From Oscillospiraceae bacterium (lineage in GTDB: Bacteria > Bacillota > Clostridia > Oscillospirales > Ruminococcaceae): DNA of 64,000 nucleotides. Each line of letters starts with the position of its first letter. Position 1 is the stretch's first letter. The notes under the pieces are model-generated. The model was not told the origin of the DNA. It saw only the letters and a list, made by a program, of their open reading frames with translations, and did no database searches. A program made the translations under genes and the position numbers. Below, piece after piece: positions 36,498 to 45,237 of this stretch. The stretch is from positions 1,984,001 through 2,048,000 of the forward strand of contig CP107211.1 in assembly GCA_025757845.1 (NCBI GenBank), written 5' to 3'.

Positions 36498-37259
36498 TTA
36501 TACCAGTCCATATTCCTTCATTTTTGTGCCAATCATTCCGAAATAAAACTGTCCTAGCGTATCAATTTGTGTGGGATTAAGCCATCCTCTCATAAATGTA
36601 TCCAAAGCAGCTAATTGTGCTGTTCCTATAAATTCAGAAAACTCCATTTTATCTATATCATCTCTGTAATCCTGAGCATACATTAAGCATATTGAACGCC
36701 TACCATAATAGTTGAATATCAGCCCTGCTGTTGTTACAAGTGTCTCTAGATCTTTAGGAAAGTCGTTTCTTCTAAGTAACAACTTTGCAGTATTAGCCGG
36801 CTCATCTACAAAGTTCTGCATTGACTTGATTGATGCAACAGTTTCTATTTGCTGTTTCATGGAAAAAGAAATATTTTTGCCAATGCTCTCATATCCCAAA
36901 ATTTTAATAGTTTCAATTTGGCTTGCATGATATTCCAGAAATCCGCGCATCATAGCATTTTTCTTTTTATCCCCATTTACTAGATTCTCCGTATCAAGCA
37001 GATGCGTCAATTCGTGAAATATGACATAATCACCATGCAGCTGTGGTTTCCACAGATCTTCCCACACTTCAATAGAATGCGACTGACTTTGAAAATCAAA
37101 TCGATGAGTTGCCCAAGCTCCCCATCCAGACGCATTCGCATCAGAAAGCGAAATATGTTTTGAAATTAAGTCAAATGAAGGAAGCGATGATACTCCCATA
37201 AACTGTTTATAATCATTCTCACATTTATTCACATACTGCAAAAGTAATCCATTTGCCAT
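36498..37259 (-). CDS. Predicted zinc metalloprotease (HELTH motif)
   Basis: 253 aa, AT-rich. VIFHELTHLLD gives a zincin site HExxH at residues 82-86, with a possible third ligand Glu109 in GFLEYHASQ. No signal peptide, so cytoplasmic. AGGAG precedes the ATG. It follows the winged-helix protein gene by 36 bases on the same strand. The pair recalls protease-plus-regulator units, but it is not an ImmA/ImmR pair by sequence. The function is unknown; defence or stress signalling is a guess. Confidence 0.65.
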   Translation of the reverse strand: MANGLLLQYVNKCENDYKQFMGVSSLPSFDLISKHISLSDANASGWGAWATHRFDFQSQSHSIEVWEDLWKPQLHGDYVIFHELTHLLDTENLVNGDKKKNAMMRGFLEYHASQIETIKILGYESIGKNISFSMKQQIETVASIKSMQNFVDEPANTAKLLLRRNDFPKDLETLVTTAGLIFNYYGRRSICLMYAQDYRDDIDKMEFSEFIGTAQLAALDTFMRGWLNPTQIDTLGQFYFGMIGTKMKEYGLV

Positions 37260-37295
37260 CTTTTTCTCCTTTTGCTTAAGACCACATCAGCATGC

Positions 37296-38090
37296 TCACG
37301 CTTCAATCAATGTAAGATACTGTCTTCCCAACGGGGTGATTTTATAGCTATCTGAGCCTGACACCTTTTTTAGCTTCGGAATCTTTACAGTTCCCGGCTT
37401 GGATTTTTTACTTTCTTTTTCAAGGCTTTGGAGATATTTAACAATCTCTTCTAGATTATTATCATTAATTTCCTCGTTCTTACTTTGCAAAAGTCCAAAT
37501 CGTTCAAGTTTTTCTCTGATGAATCGCATTTGTTCAAAATCAATGTGAATGTCATTGCATATGTCCAAAATATTTTCGCCATCGTTTCCAAGATATGAAT
37601 ACGATTTCAAAACACGAATATCCAAATCGCTTAATTGTGACAGTGTCTTAAAAAACATCAATACAATGTCCAAATTTGTGTTATCTGATTTCAGTAAGTT
37701 AACATATCCATTAGCATTATATTTGACCATTGCCTCTTGTGGTTCTTCAACAATATTATCAAGCAATGCTTCTGTAATCTGTCTTTGATAGTCCAAATTG
37801 CTTTGCTGTAATTTCACAATTTTATTTTCAAGTTCATCTTGATTTCTTTGAACAATTTGCAACGCCTCAACAACGTTTCTTTCCAAACGATTCTGTTTAT
37901 ATGAGAGACGAATATTATTTGCGACAGGAACTACCGCGCCAACGATTTCACTAGCCAGCATTCCTACACCTTCACTAACTATAAATCCACCTGCCTCTTT
38001 TACTACTGCTGGCAAAACCTCTTCCACTGCAACATTTCCAGCTTCTTCTTTGGTAGCATCAATGAAATCTTTTAATTTATGTTTATCCAT
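37296..38090 (-). CDS. Unrecognised protein with a hydrophobic N-terminal helix, coiled coil and C-terminal winged helix
   Basis: 264 aa, AT-rich. Residues 30-56 (VKEAGGFIVSEGVGMLASEIVGAVV) are hydrophobic and Gly-rich, like a membrane-inserting or channel-like helix. A coiled coil (64-110) follows. The C-terminal half has DLDIRVLKSYSYLG, MRFIREKLERFGLL and YKITPLGRQYL, a winged-helix pattern. GTGAGGGAT precedes the ATG. It is first in a two-gene unit with the HELTH protein. Confidence 0.6.
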   Translation of the reverse strand: MDKHKLKDFIDATKEEAGNVAVEEVLPAVVKEAGGFIVSEGVGMLASEIVGAVVPVANNIRLSYKQNRLERNVVEALQIVQRNQDELENKIVKLQQSNLDYQRQITEALLDNIVEEPQEAMVKYNANGYVNLLKSDNTNLDIVLMFFKTLSQLSDLDIRVLKSYSYLGNDGENILDICNDIHIDFEQMRFIREKLERFGLLQSKNEEINDNNLEEIVKYLQSLEKESKKSKPGTVKIPKLKKVSGSDSYKITPLGRQYLTLIEA

Positions 38091-38212
38091 TGCAAATCAT
38101 CCCTCACTTTCCAATATAATAATTCACACAAGCGTGTGCTATAATTCTTAAAGTGGGGTCCAGAGGTACGGCCTCTAGGTGTAGTTTCGTTTATTAACGC
38201 TTTATTCTTCGC

Positions 38213-38374
38213 TTAGCTGTTTTGTTCATGTAAGTGTTGGCTACGAACCCCAAATACACCCGTAGGGAATCCCATCTGAACCCACATATACGTTACAATC
38301 AGACTGTTCATCACAGCACCTCCATCAATCTCAATGTCTTTGACAAATCCATTGGTTTCGAATTTTAACTTCAT
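38213..38374 (-). CDS. Doubtful small protein
   Basis: 53 aa from the ATG at 38374 (MKLKFETNGFVKDIEID, then a hydrophobic patch). There is no clear ribosome site and no recognised family. It fills part of the 450-base gap between the winged-helix gene and vanZ. It may be a remnant. Apart from it and the repeat at 38432, the gap 38091-38537 shows nothing. Confidence 0.25.
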   Translation of the reverse strand: MKLKFETNGFVKDIEIDGGAVMNSLIVTYMWVQMGFPTGVFGVRSQHLHEQNS

Positions 38375-38431
38375 GCAACTCAGCCAAGTTCCAAATAAAA
38401 CAATAAGCGACAAATTAGTCCTTCTCACATC

Positions 38432-38524
38432 TCAGCCGATCCAAGATCGTTGCCTACTGCTCACCACGGAGAGGTGTGTGATTATCAGAGCAGCGCAGGG
38501 AGCTACTGCTCCCAGTATATCACA
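38432..38524. repeat. Structured ~95-bp repeat, copy A
   Basis: It shares the core GTTGCCTnCTnCTCACCACG, AGAGGT and GAGCAnCnCAG with copies B and C. Hairpin 1 is CGATC/GATCG (38437-38449), the middle pairing CTGCTC/GAGCAG (38457-38462 with 38488-38493), and hairpin 3 GGGAGC/GCTCCC (38498-38513). The stem sequences differ from the other copies but stay paired. It lies directly after the vanZ stop. Confidence 0.8.
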
Positions 38525-38537
38525 ATTTCATCCAGTT

Positions 38538-39140
38538 TTACAGACGTTTTCTTGTCTTCATCGCTACATAGTACAGTAAACCGCCGAGCACTCCACCCAC
38601 TGTGTTATAGAAGATGTCTGATAGCTGGAATGTTCCCAAACGAAGCAATAATTGTAGCATCTCAATGCTTATCGAGAAGATGAACGCTATCTTTCCGCTT
38701 TGCCACAATATCTTCTTCCAGCCGTTTCCTATCTTCTCTCCGAATGTCCACAGTACTACTGCTGAAAACGGCACCATCATGATTACGTTCTCGATACACT
38801 CGGTGGTCAGCTTCTGTTCGCCATTCACAGTCTCCCAGATACCCCAACCGCCCATGACATCGGATAAAGGATTCATCCACAGCTGACGGTTTAACAAGGT
38901 TCGGAACAGAATAAGTGAAGTCACAAAGGCCAAGAAGAATAGTTTTCTGAAGAACACGCTCTCTTTGAACTTCTGATACCAGGTCACTATGGCATTCTTC
39001 CAGCCTTTGCCTGCATGTATTGGCTCATAAGCATAAAGATAGAAAAACATAGCTAGGAAGGAAAGTAGAAGCGAAAACCCAAACGGCTCGTAGAGAGCCG
39101 TCAGAATGTTTGTGAGAATCTTCCCGAATAAATTCATCAT
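38538..39140 (-). CDS. VanZ-family membrane protein
   Basis: 200 aa with five or six transmembrane helices and the family features NVIMMVPFSAVVLWTF, then SIEMLQLLLRLGTFQLSDIFYNTVGGVLGG at the C-terminus (SDI..N..G..LG core). VanZ-like proteins affect envelope glycan or antibiotic response; the exact activity is unknown. It starts three bases after the nucleotidyltransferase stop as the last gene of the glycan operon. Confidence 0.85.
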   Translation of the reverse strand: MMNLFGKILTNILTALYEPFGFSLLLSFLAMFFYLYAYEPIHAGKGWKNAIVTWYQKFKESVFFRKLFFLAFVTSLILFRTLLNRQLWMNPLSDVMGGWGIWETVNGEQKLTTECIENVIMMVPFSAVVLWTFGEKIGNGWKKILWQSGKIAFIFSISIEMLQLLLRLGTFQLSDIFYNTVGGVLGGLLYYVAMKTRKRL

Positions 39141-39143
39141 TGT

Positions 39144-40046
39144 TTAGAGATCACTGAACAGGTCAGCCTTGTACACGCCGTTCTCCAGCATCTTCTTGAA
39201 GCTGTCCTTTACGGCTGCAACGTCCTCATGGTAGGTCATGCCGTACCAGGTGTCGTTGGTCTTCAGAACCTTTACGGACATTTTTCCCTGCTCCAACAAT
39301 TCACCGATAAAGATAGGAATCAGATACTCTGCCTTCAGCGGATTGCCCGGCACTTCCTTTTCAAAGAACTCCTTAAAGCCTTCCTCCAGCACAGTCAAAA
39401 AGTCAGGAGTCAATCCCCACATGTTCATGGAAACCAAAGAGTCAACATCAACATCTATGCCGTCCGCTTCTGCACCGTTTGCAGTCTTTACAATGTTCTT
39501 AGTCTCTACAATTTCGGTCAGATTGTTCTGTTCATCCATCTTGCAGATACCACGAGTCACACCACCGTTATCGGACAGGGTATTCTTTAGGACAAAGCCT
39601 GCCATGCAGGACTCTCCGCCATTTACCAGATACTCATGGACAGCCTTGAACCCTTCCTTGCCATAGTAATCGTCTGCATTGATCACAATAAATGGTGTGT
39701 CGAGAACTTTCTTCGCTGCAAGTACGGCCTGACCAGTTCCCCACGGCTTTGTACGACCTTCCGGAAGTTCTCCCGGAATATCGTTGATATCCTGGAAAGC
39801 GTAGTCCACAGTTACATCATGAGATGCGCAAATAGAGGCAATACGGCCTCCGATGACTTCTTTAAACTCCTTCTCGATATCCTTGCGGATGATAAATACC
39901 ACATGATTGAAACCAGCTTCAATCGCATCATGGATTGAGTAATCCATAATGATATGTCCAGCATCATCCACTGGCTCCAACTGTTTGATTCCTGTTCCAA
40001 AACGGCTACCGATACCGGCTGCCATGATAAGTAACGTTGTTTTCAT
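39144..40046 (-). CDS. Sugar-phosphate nucleotidyltransferase
   Basis: 300 aa. N-terminal LLIMAAGIGSRFGTGIKQLEPV is the nucleotide-binding loop of the family (here G-I-G-S-R-F-G in place of G-x-G-T-R). FIVINADDYYG gives the metal Asp pair. It is likely to form a nucleotide sugar from NTP and sugar 1-phosphate. It lies between glmS and vanZ in the operon, so it may work on a hexosamine or glucose phosphate; the substrate cannot be read from sequence. Confidence 0.82.
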   Translation of the reverse strand: MKTTLLIMAAGIGSRFGTGIKQLEPVDDAGHIIMDYSIHDAIEAGFNHVVFIIRKDIEKEFKEVIGGRIASICASHDVTVDYAFQDINDIPGELPEGRTKPWGTGQAVLAAKKVLDTPFIVINADDYYGKEGFKAVHEYLVNGGESCMAGFVLKNTLSDNGGVTRGICKMDEQNNLTEIVETKNIVKTANGAEADGIDVDVDSLVSMNMWGLTPDFLTVLEEGFKEFFEKEVPGNPLKAEYLIPIFIGELLEQGKMSVKVLKTNDTWYGMTYHEDVAAVKDSFKKMLENGVYKADLFSDL

Positions 40047-40068
40047 AACTTCTTCCTCTTACTAACTT

Positions 40069-41937
40069 TTATTCTACTGTCACACTCTTCGCCAGATTTC
40101 TTGGCTTATCCACATCCAGGCCCTTGGCTACAGACACATAGTAGCCGAGTAGCTGCAACGGAATCACTGCCAGGCTACCAACAAAGTGCTCGTCCACCTT
40201 TGGGACATAAACTGTGAAGTTTACCTGATCTTCGATTTCATACTTGCCATAAGTAGTGAGCCCCATCAGATAAGCACCACGGCTCTTGCACTCCAACATA
40301 TTGCTGATAGTTTTTTCGTAGAGTTTGCTTTGGGTCAGCACGCCGATGACCAGCGTTCCCTGCTCAATCAGACTAATAGTTCCGTGCTTCAGTTCGCCAG
40401 CTGCATATGTCTCCGAGTGAATGTAGCTGATTTCTTTCAGTTTCAAACTGCCTTCCAAGCAGACAGCATAGTCAATGCCACGACCTACGAAGAACACATC
40501 GTGTGCATTGGCATACTTTGCTGCAAACCACTGAATGCGTTCTTTATCTTCCAAAGTTTTCTGCATCTCCTCCGGGAGAGTCAACAGTTCAGAAATATAG
40601 TAGCTGTACTGTTCTTCAGTGATTTTTTCTCTAACCTTCGCAAACTGAACCGCCAGACAATACATAGCCGCCAATTGTGCACTGTATGCCTTGGTCGTTG
40701 CAACAGAGATTTCTGGACCAGCAAGGGTGTAGCACACTTTGTCCGCTTCACGGGCAATACTGCTGCCTACCACATTGACGATTGCCATTGTGGTTATGCC
40801 TTTTTCTTTTGCAAGTCGCAGTGCAGCCAATGTATCTGCTGTCTCGCCAGACTGGCTGACAACGATTACAAGTGCTTTCTGATTGAGCGGCATTTTACGA
40901 TAGCGGAACTCAGATGCAAGTTCCACACGCACCGGAATATCCGCTATATCTTCCAGCACATACTGAGCAGCCATGCCCACATGCCATGCAGAGCCACAGG
41001 CAACAATATAGATCTGCTCAAAGTTTTTAATTTCGTCCTCGGTGATCTCCACACTGGATAGGTCGATAGCGCCGTTCTTGATTACAGAATTAAGGGTATC
41101 CTGGACAGCTTTCGGCTGCTCATGGATTTCTTTCATCATGAAATGCTCAAAGCCGCCTTTTTCAGCTGCCTCGGCATCCCACTTGATCTCTGTGGTCTGC
41201 TTCTCAATTTCATCACCGTTCAAGTCATAGAAATGAGCTTCACCCGGAGTCAGTTTTGCGAACTCAAGGTTGCCAATGTAATGCACGTTGCGAGTGTATT
41301 TCAGAATTGCCGGGACATCCGAAGCCACATAGGTCTCACCATCCGCAATGCCGATGATCATCGGGCTATCCTTACGTGCCACCCAGATCTCGCTCGGATA
41401 ATCCCGGAACATCAGCTCAAGAGCGTAGGAACCACGGACACGCACCATCGTCTTAGCGATGGCATCAATAGGACCGAGGTTGTACTTTTTATAATAGTAG
41501 TCCACCAACTTGATGACCACTTCCGTATCCGTCTGACTATAGAATGTATAACCGTGCTTCAGCAGCTTTTCTTTCAGTTCGGTATAGTTCTCGATGATGC
41601 CGTTATGTACGCCAACAACCTCAGACTCCACTGTGCCGGAACCAGAACGGGTACAGTTACCTGAAACATGCGGATGTGCATTGGTTTGGCTCGGCTCACC
41701 GTGGGTCGCCCAACGGGTATGACCAATACCACAGGTTCCTTTCAATGCCTTGCCGCCATCTGTTTTCTCGATCAGATTGGACAGGCGTCCCTTCGCTTTC
41801 ACGACCTGCGCCAGATTCTCTCCGTCGCGGACAGCCAGTCCAGCTGAATCATATCCTCTATACTCCAGTTTAGACAGACCATTCAACAGGATCGGTGCTG
41901 CCTGTCGGTTTCCTGTAAAACCAACGATTCCACACAT
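40069..41937 (-). CDS. glmS: Glutamine--fructose-6-phosphate aminotransferase
   Basis: 622 aa. Cys2 is the glutaminase nucleophile (MCGIVGFTGN). The N-terminal domain has YDSAGLAV, GHTRWATHG and HNGIIEN. Two SIS domains follow (CGSAWHVG, SQSGETADTLAA, EGSLKLKEISY), ending in PRNLAKSVTVE. It makes glucosamine 6-phosphate, the entry to UDP-GlcNAc. A TATAAT-like box lies about 40 bases upstream (41973-41978), and a terminator ends glmM before it, so glmS may have its own promoter. Confidence 0.97.
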   Translation of the reverse strand: MCGIVGFTGNRQAAPILLNGLSKLEYRGYDSAGLAVRDGENLAQVVKAKGRLSNLIEKTDGGKALKGTCGIGHTRWATHGEPSQTNAHPHVSGNCTRSGSGTVESEVVGVHNGIIENYTELKEKLLKHGYTFYSQTDTEVVIKLVDYYYKKYNLGPIDAIAKTMVRVRGSYALELMFRDYPSEIWVARKDSPMIIGIADGETYVASDVPAILKYTRNVHYIGNLEFAKLTPGEAHFYDLNGDEIEKQTTEIKWDAEAAEKGGFEHFMMKEIHEQPKAVQDTLNSVIKNGAIDLSSVEITEDEIKNFEQIYIVACGSAWHVGMAAQYVLEDIADIPVRVELASEFRYRKMPLNQKALVIVVSQSGETADTLAALRLAKEKGITTMAIVNVVGSSIAREADKVCYTLAGPEISVATTKAYSAQLAAMYCLAVQFAKVREKITEEQYSYYISELLTLPEEMQKTLEDKERIQWFAAKYANAHDVFFVGRGIDYAVCLEGSLKLKEISYIHSETYAAGELKHGTISLIEQGTLVIGVLTQSKLYEKTISNMLECKSRGAYLMGLTTYGKYEIEDQVNFTVYVPKVDEHFVGSLAVIPLQLLGYYVSVAKGLDVDKPRNLAKSVTVE

Positions 41938-41999
41938 AGGTTTATCCCTCCCGTTATCTAATTCTCTCGTCTATTATACTTTCCCTCTATTATGCAAAA

Positions 42000-42025
42000 C
42001 GGCTCTGGATAATTGCCCAGAGTCG
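42000..42025 (-). terminator. Terminator between glmM and glmS
   Basis: CGGCTCTGG / CCCAGAGTCG stem followed by TTTTGCAT on the minus strand, just past the glmM stop. Confidence 0.7.
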
Positions 42026-42034
42026 TCATTGACT

Positions 42035-43420
42035 TTACGCCTTATATCCCTTTTCGCAGATCACATTGACCACTTCGTCAACATACTTCTGGCAGGTATC
42101 GTGGTCGGGAGCTTCCACCATCACACGCACAACCGGTTCCGTGCCAGACTCACGCACGAGAATACGACCAGTGTCGCCAAGTGCTTCGGCCACAGCCTTG
42201 ACTGCTGCCTGCACTGCATCGTCATCCTGTGCGGCTTTCTTGTCGGTCACACGGACATTCTCCAGCACCTGCGGGTAGATCTTCAGCGGCTCAGCCAGCT
42301 TGCTCATGGGCAGTTTCTTGGCAAGCATTACTTCCATCATTTTCAGACTGGTCAGGATACCATCACCCGTACTGGCGTACTTGCTGAAGATAATATGACC
42401 ACTCTGCTCACCGCCGATACGGCAGCCGTTCTTAGCCATGTACTCATAGACGTACTTGTCACCCACTGCAGTCTTGGCGTAGCCGATGCCCTTCTCATCA
42501 AAAGCCTTATACAGACCAAAGTTGGACATGACCGTGGTAACGACGGTATTGGTCAGCAGTTTGCCACGCTCCTTCATATAGCAGCCATAGATGTACAGGA
42601 TGTGGTCGCCAGTGATGACATTACCCTTTTCATCCACACACAGGCAACGGTCAGCATCGCCGTCATAGGCAAAACCGATGTCCAGGCCCTTCTCTACCAC
42701 GAACTTCTGCAGACCCTCAATGTGGGTAGAACCAGCATTGTTGTTGATGTTCAGACCGTTGGGCTGTGCATTGATGACATAGGTATCTGCGCCCAGAGCA
42801 TCGAACACAGACTTAGCGATGTTCCAGGAACTACCGTTGGCGCAGTCCAGACCAACCTTCACGCCTTTGAAGGAATAGATGCCGAGGCTGATCAGGTAGC
42901 CCATGTAGCGGTTGCGGCCGGACACATAGTCCACCGTGCAGCCAATGTGTTCCCGGTGAGCGAAGGGCAACTCCGACCAGTCCTTATCGAACACATGGAG
43001 CTTGCCGTCAATGTAATCCTCGACCAACAGCAAGATTTCCTCCGGCATCTTCTCGCCATAGCAGTCGATCAGCTTGATGCCGTTATCATAGTAGGGATTA
43101 TGACTGGCAGAGATCATGATGCCGCAGTCGAAGTCGTCCACTCGGGCGATGTAAGCCACAGACGGCGTAGTGGTAACGTGCAGCAGGTAGGCATCTGCGC
43201 CGGAAGCGGTCAGACCTGCGACCAGGCTGTACTCGAACATATAAGAGCTACGGCGGGTGTCCTTGCCAATGACGATGCGTGCAGGCTCGTTGTTGCCGTT
43301 GCGCTCGCGCAGTGCGTTGTAGTACCAGCCCAGAAAACGACCAACCTTGTAGGCGTGGTCAGCGGTCAGCGTGATCCCAGCTTCGCCACGGAAGCCATCG
43401 GTTCCAAAATACTTTCCCAT
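42035..43420 (-). CDS. glmM: Phosphoglucosamine mutase
   Basis: 461 aa. YFGTDGFRGEAG, the phosphoserine loop ISASHNPYYDNGIK, the metal loop DGDADRCLCVD, GGEQSGHI and the C-terminal phosphate loop RESGTEPVVRVMVE are all present. It converts GlcN-6-P to GlcN-1-P. Together with glmS it supplies the UDP-GlcNAc that the capE/F/G-type enzymes upstream would use. Confidence 0.95.
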   Translation of the reverse strand: MGKYFGTDGFRGEAGITLTADHAYKVGRFLGWYYNALRERNGNNEPARIVIGKDTRRSSYMFEYSLVAGLTASGADAYLLHVTTTPSVAYIARVDDFDCGIMISASHNPYYDNGIKLIDCYGEKMPEEILLLVEDYIDGKLHVFDKDWSELPFAHREHIGCTVDYVSGRNRYMGYLISLGIYSFKGVKVGLDCANGSSWNIAKSVFDALGADTYVINAQPNGLNINNNAGSTHIEGLQKFVVEKGLDIGFAYDGDADRCLCVDEKGNVITGDHILYIYGCYMKERGKLLTNTVVTTVMSNFGLYKAFDEKGIGYAKTAVGDKYVYEYMAKNGCRIGGEQSGHIIFSKYASTGDGILTSLKMMEVMLAKKLPMSKLAEPLKIYPQVLENVRVTDKKAAQDDDAVQAAVKAVAEALGDTGRILVRESGTEPVVRVMVEAPDHDTCQKYVDEVVNVICEKGYKA

Positions 43421-43464
43421 TATAGCTTTTCCTCATCCAAAGAGTGAATTGACGAATATATGCT

Positions 43465-43555
43465 TTAGCCGAGAGAGAATCTCGTTGCCTGCTTCTCACC
43501 ACGAAGAGGTAGCACACTTGAGCAACACAGCCATGCTGTGAGCATGGCTTATCTT
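43465..43555. repeat. Structured ~95-bp repeat, copy B
   Basis: Hairpin 1 is CGAGA/TCTCG (43470-43484). The shared core GTTGCCTGCTTCTCACCACG follows, then AGAGGT and GAGCAACACAG. Hairpin 3 is AGCCATGC/GCATGGCT (43529-43549, 8 bp). The copy lies between glmM and the 511-aa protein gene, directly past that gene's stop. Confidence 0.85.
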
Positions 43556-43560
43556 GAACT

Positions 43561-45096
43561 TCAATGTACTCGGTTTAATCCAAAGAATGTAGCAATCGTT
43601 GCCAATCCTGCAAAGACATCAATAAGCTTTGCTGCCGTTTTTCCAGCAAAGGCAATAAAAGTTGAAAATCTCGCCTTCGCTTCTTCTTGTTTATCCTTCT
43701 TTTTAGCATCTTCAAATATGTCTATCAGGATTTTTTTCTGTTCTTCGGGCAGCTCGCTTTTGACTACGGTATCAATTGCTTGATTCAATTCTTTTATAAA
43801 ATCATCATTTTCGTTTTGCGAGGTTCTCTGCGAAACAATATTTCCCTCACCAGTCACTACAGCCTGATTTACACCAGTGGCTCCGTCAGCACTCAAATTA
43901 TAATTCGTGATAGGCCGTTCTTTATTTCTTCTTTCATTGCTCATATCTTTTGCCCCTTCAATTATTTCATCCAATGTTTTCCTTTGAATTATTAAATCAA
44001 CTATTTCTCGAATCAGGTAATACACGTCTTCAACAGATAGTCCATCAATCGAGACACATAGAGCTTCATCCATATTTTCCTTCCAAAGTACGATGCATGG
44101 CAGTTTTGCATGCACTTTTTCTGGCAAATAATGCAGTTGCTCCATCAAATCATAACCAGATTTCCCATAGTTTTCAAAGCAATAGTAAATATCCAAATAG
44201 TCCGCAGATAAATCGTTTAAATCTTTCCAACGCTCCGTCACAAGTCTACGAAACACTGGGTAGTCCGACTTAATTGGTAGTAACAAGCATTTGTATGTAT
44301 CACTATCTGCCAAATATCGTTGAGACACATATCTAAGATTCTTTTTCCGGTATACACTATCATATGGAAGTAACTGGTTTAACTTACTCAATATGCTTCC
44401 TGGCTCCGACCTTTTAAATCGCTTGACAAGTTTTTGCCTTGCTGCGACACCTCTTCCCGTATCTTCACAAAAACGTCGGGCATACTCTTCAAACACCTGA
44501 ACTGGCATTAAATCAACTTTTTCAATCACATCTTTCCCAATGCTTTCTTCTTCAAGCCAGCCCAAGAAGTCAATTTCAATGGGCTTCTCATCAATCATGA
44601 ACTGAAGGAGTGAGGATGCGTTCATATCATTCCCATCATTTTGCACGCCCTCCTCAAAGCAGAATTTCAGATTATTTATTAAATCACCCGGACACAAATA
44701 TTGTCGATAATAATACAGTCTCACATCATACAATATTCCACTTTGAGAACGTCTAAATCTTTCAAATGATTCTTGAAATTCATCAAATATAAACTTATTT
44801 GAACCACGCTCCCCATGGTATCTTATCCTGTAGCACATATCATGAAATTCATCGCTACTATAAAATGCACTCATCGCTTCGGTAAGCATATCTCTCACGC
44901 CGGTATTGCTCCAGTCCTCTGAATGCTTTTTTTGTCTCTGACAATATTCCTCTGCCTTTTTTATGAGTATATCCGCATACCTGTCATCAAACAGTAAATC
45001 CCACATATCAACATCGTTATACTTCGTTCTACGAAGAAGTGATTGTTTTAACCATTCACAAAAATCCAATACGAGGAGATCCGGCAATCTTTCCAT
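43561..45096 (-). CDS. Unrecognised 511-aa protein with VxGxGN motif and C-terminal hydrophobic segment
   Basis: 511 aa, AT-rich compared with its neighbours. The long helical N-terminal region has no known motif. A middle alpha/beta part (LPIKSDYPVFRRLVTERW, then SADYLDIYYCFENYGKSGY) leads to a linker with VVTGEGNIVSQ near 413-423, like short VxGxGN motifs seen in bacterial conflict proteins. The end (about 480-508) is a hydrophobic helix, KLIDVFAGLATIATFFGL. AAAGGGT precedes the ATG at 45096. It interrupts a sugar-precursor operon and is flanked by repeats B and C. I assign no function; an immune effector cargo is a possibility. Confidence 0.65.
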   Translation of the reverse strand: MERLPDLLVLDFCEWLKQSLLRRTKYNDVDMWDLLFDDRYADILIKKAEEYCQRQKKHSEDWSNTGVRDMLTEAMSAFYSSDEFHDMCYRIRYHGERGSNKFIFDEFQESFERFRRSQSGILYDVRLYYYRQYLCPGDLINNLKFCFEEGVQNDGNDMNASSLLQFMIDEKPIEIDFLGWLEEESIGKDVIEKVDLMPVQVFEEYARRFCEDTGRGVAARQKLVKRFKRSEPGSILSKLNQLLPYDSVYRKKNLRYVSQRYLADSDTYKCLLLPIKSDYPVFRRLVTERWKDLNDLSADYLDIYYCFENYGKSGYDLMEQLHYLPEKVHAKLPCIVLWKENMDEALCVSIDGLSVEDVYYLIREIVDLIIQRKTLDEIIEGAKDMSNERRNKERPITNYNLSADGATGVNQAVVTGEGNIVSQRTSQNENDDFIKELNQAIDTVVKSELPEEQKKILIDIFEDAKKKDKQEEAKARFSTFIAFAGKTAAKLIDVFAGLATIATFFGLNRVH

Positions 45097-45136
45097 ATTA
45101 TTTACCCTTTTTCTACGAAAAACAGAGAACAAATGC

Positions 45137-45236
45137 TTTTAGCCGAGAGATGCTCTCGTTGCCTGCTGCTCACCACGGAGAGGTAGCATACTTGAGCAGC
45201 ACAGCCATATGGCGGAACACATGGCCGTTGTGTGGA
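45137..45236. repeat. Structured ~95-bp repeat, copy C
   Basis: Hairpin 1 is CGAGAG/CTCTCG (45144-45158). The middle pairing GCTGCTCA/TGAGCAGC is perfect (45165-45172 with 45193-45200), and hairpin 3 is GCCAT/ATGGC (45204-45225). The copy sits just upstream of the 511-aa protein gene, against the capG-type stop. Confidence 0.85.
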
Positions 45237-45237
45237 A

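Noticed and set aside
43465..45236. Reading repeats B and C as integron attC sites or insertion-sequence ends
   Set aside because: The seven-base attC core pairs are not present, the copies are direct and not inverted, and no integron integrase or transposase gene is near.
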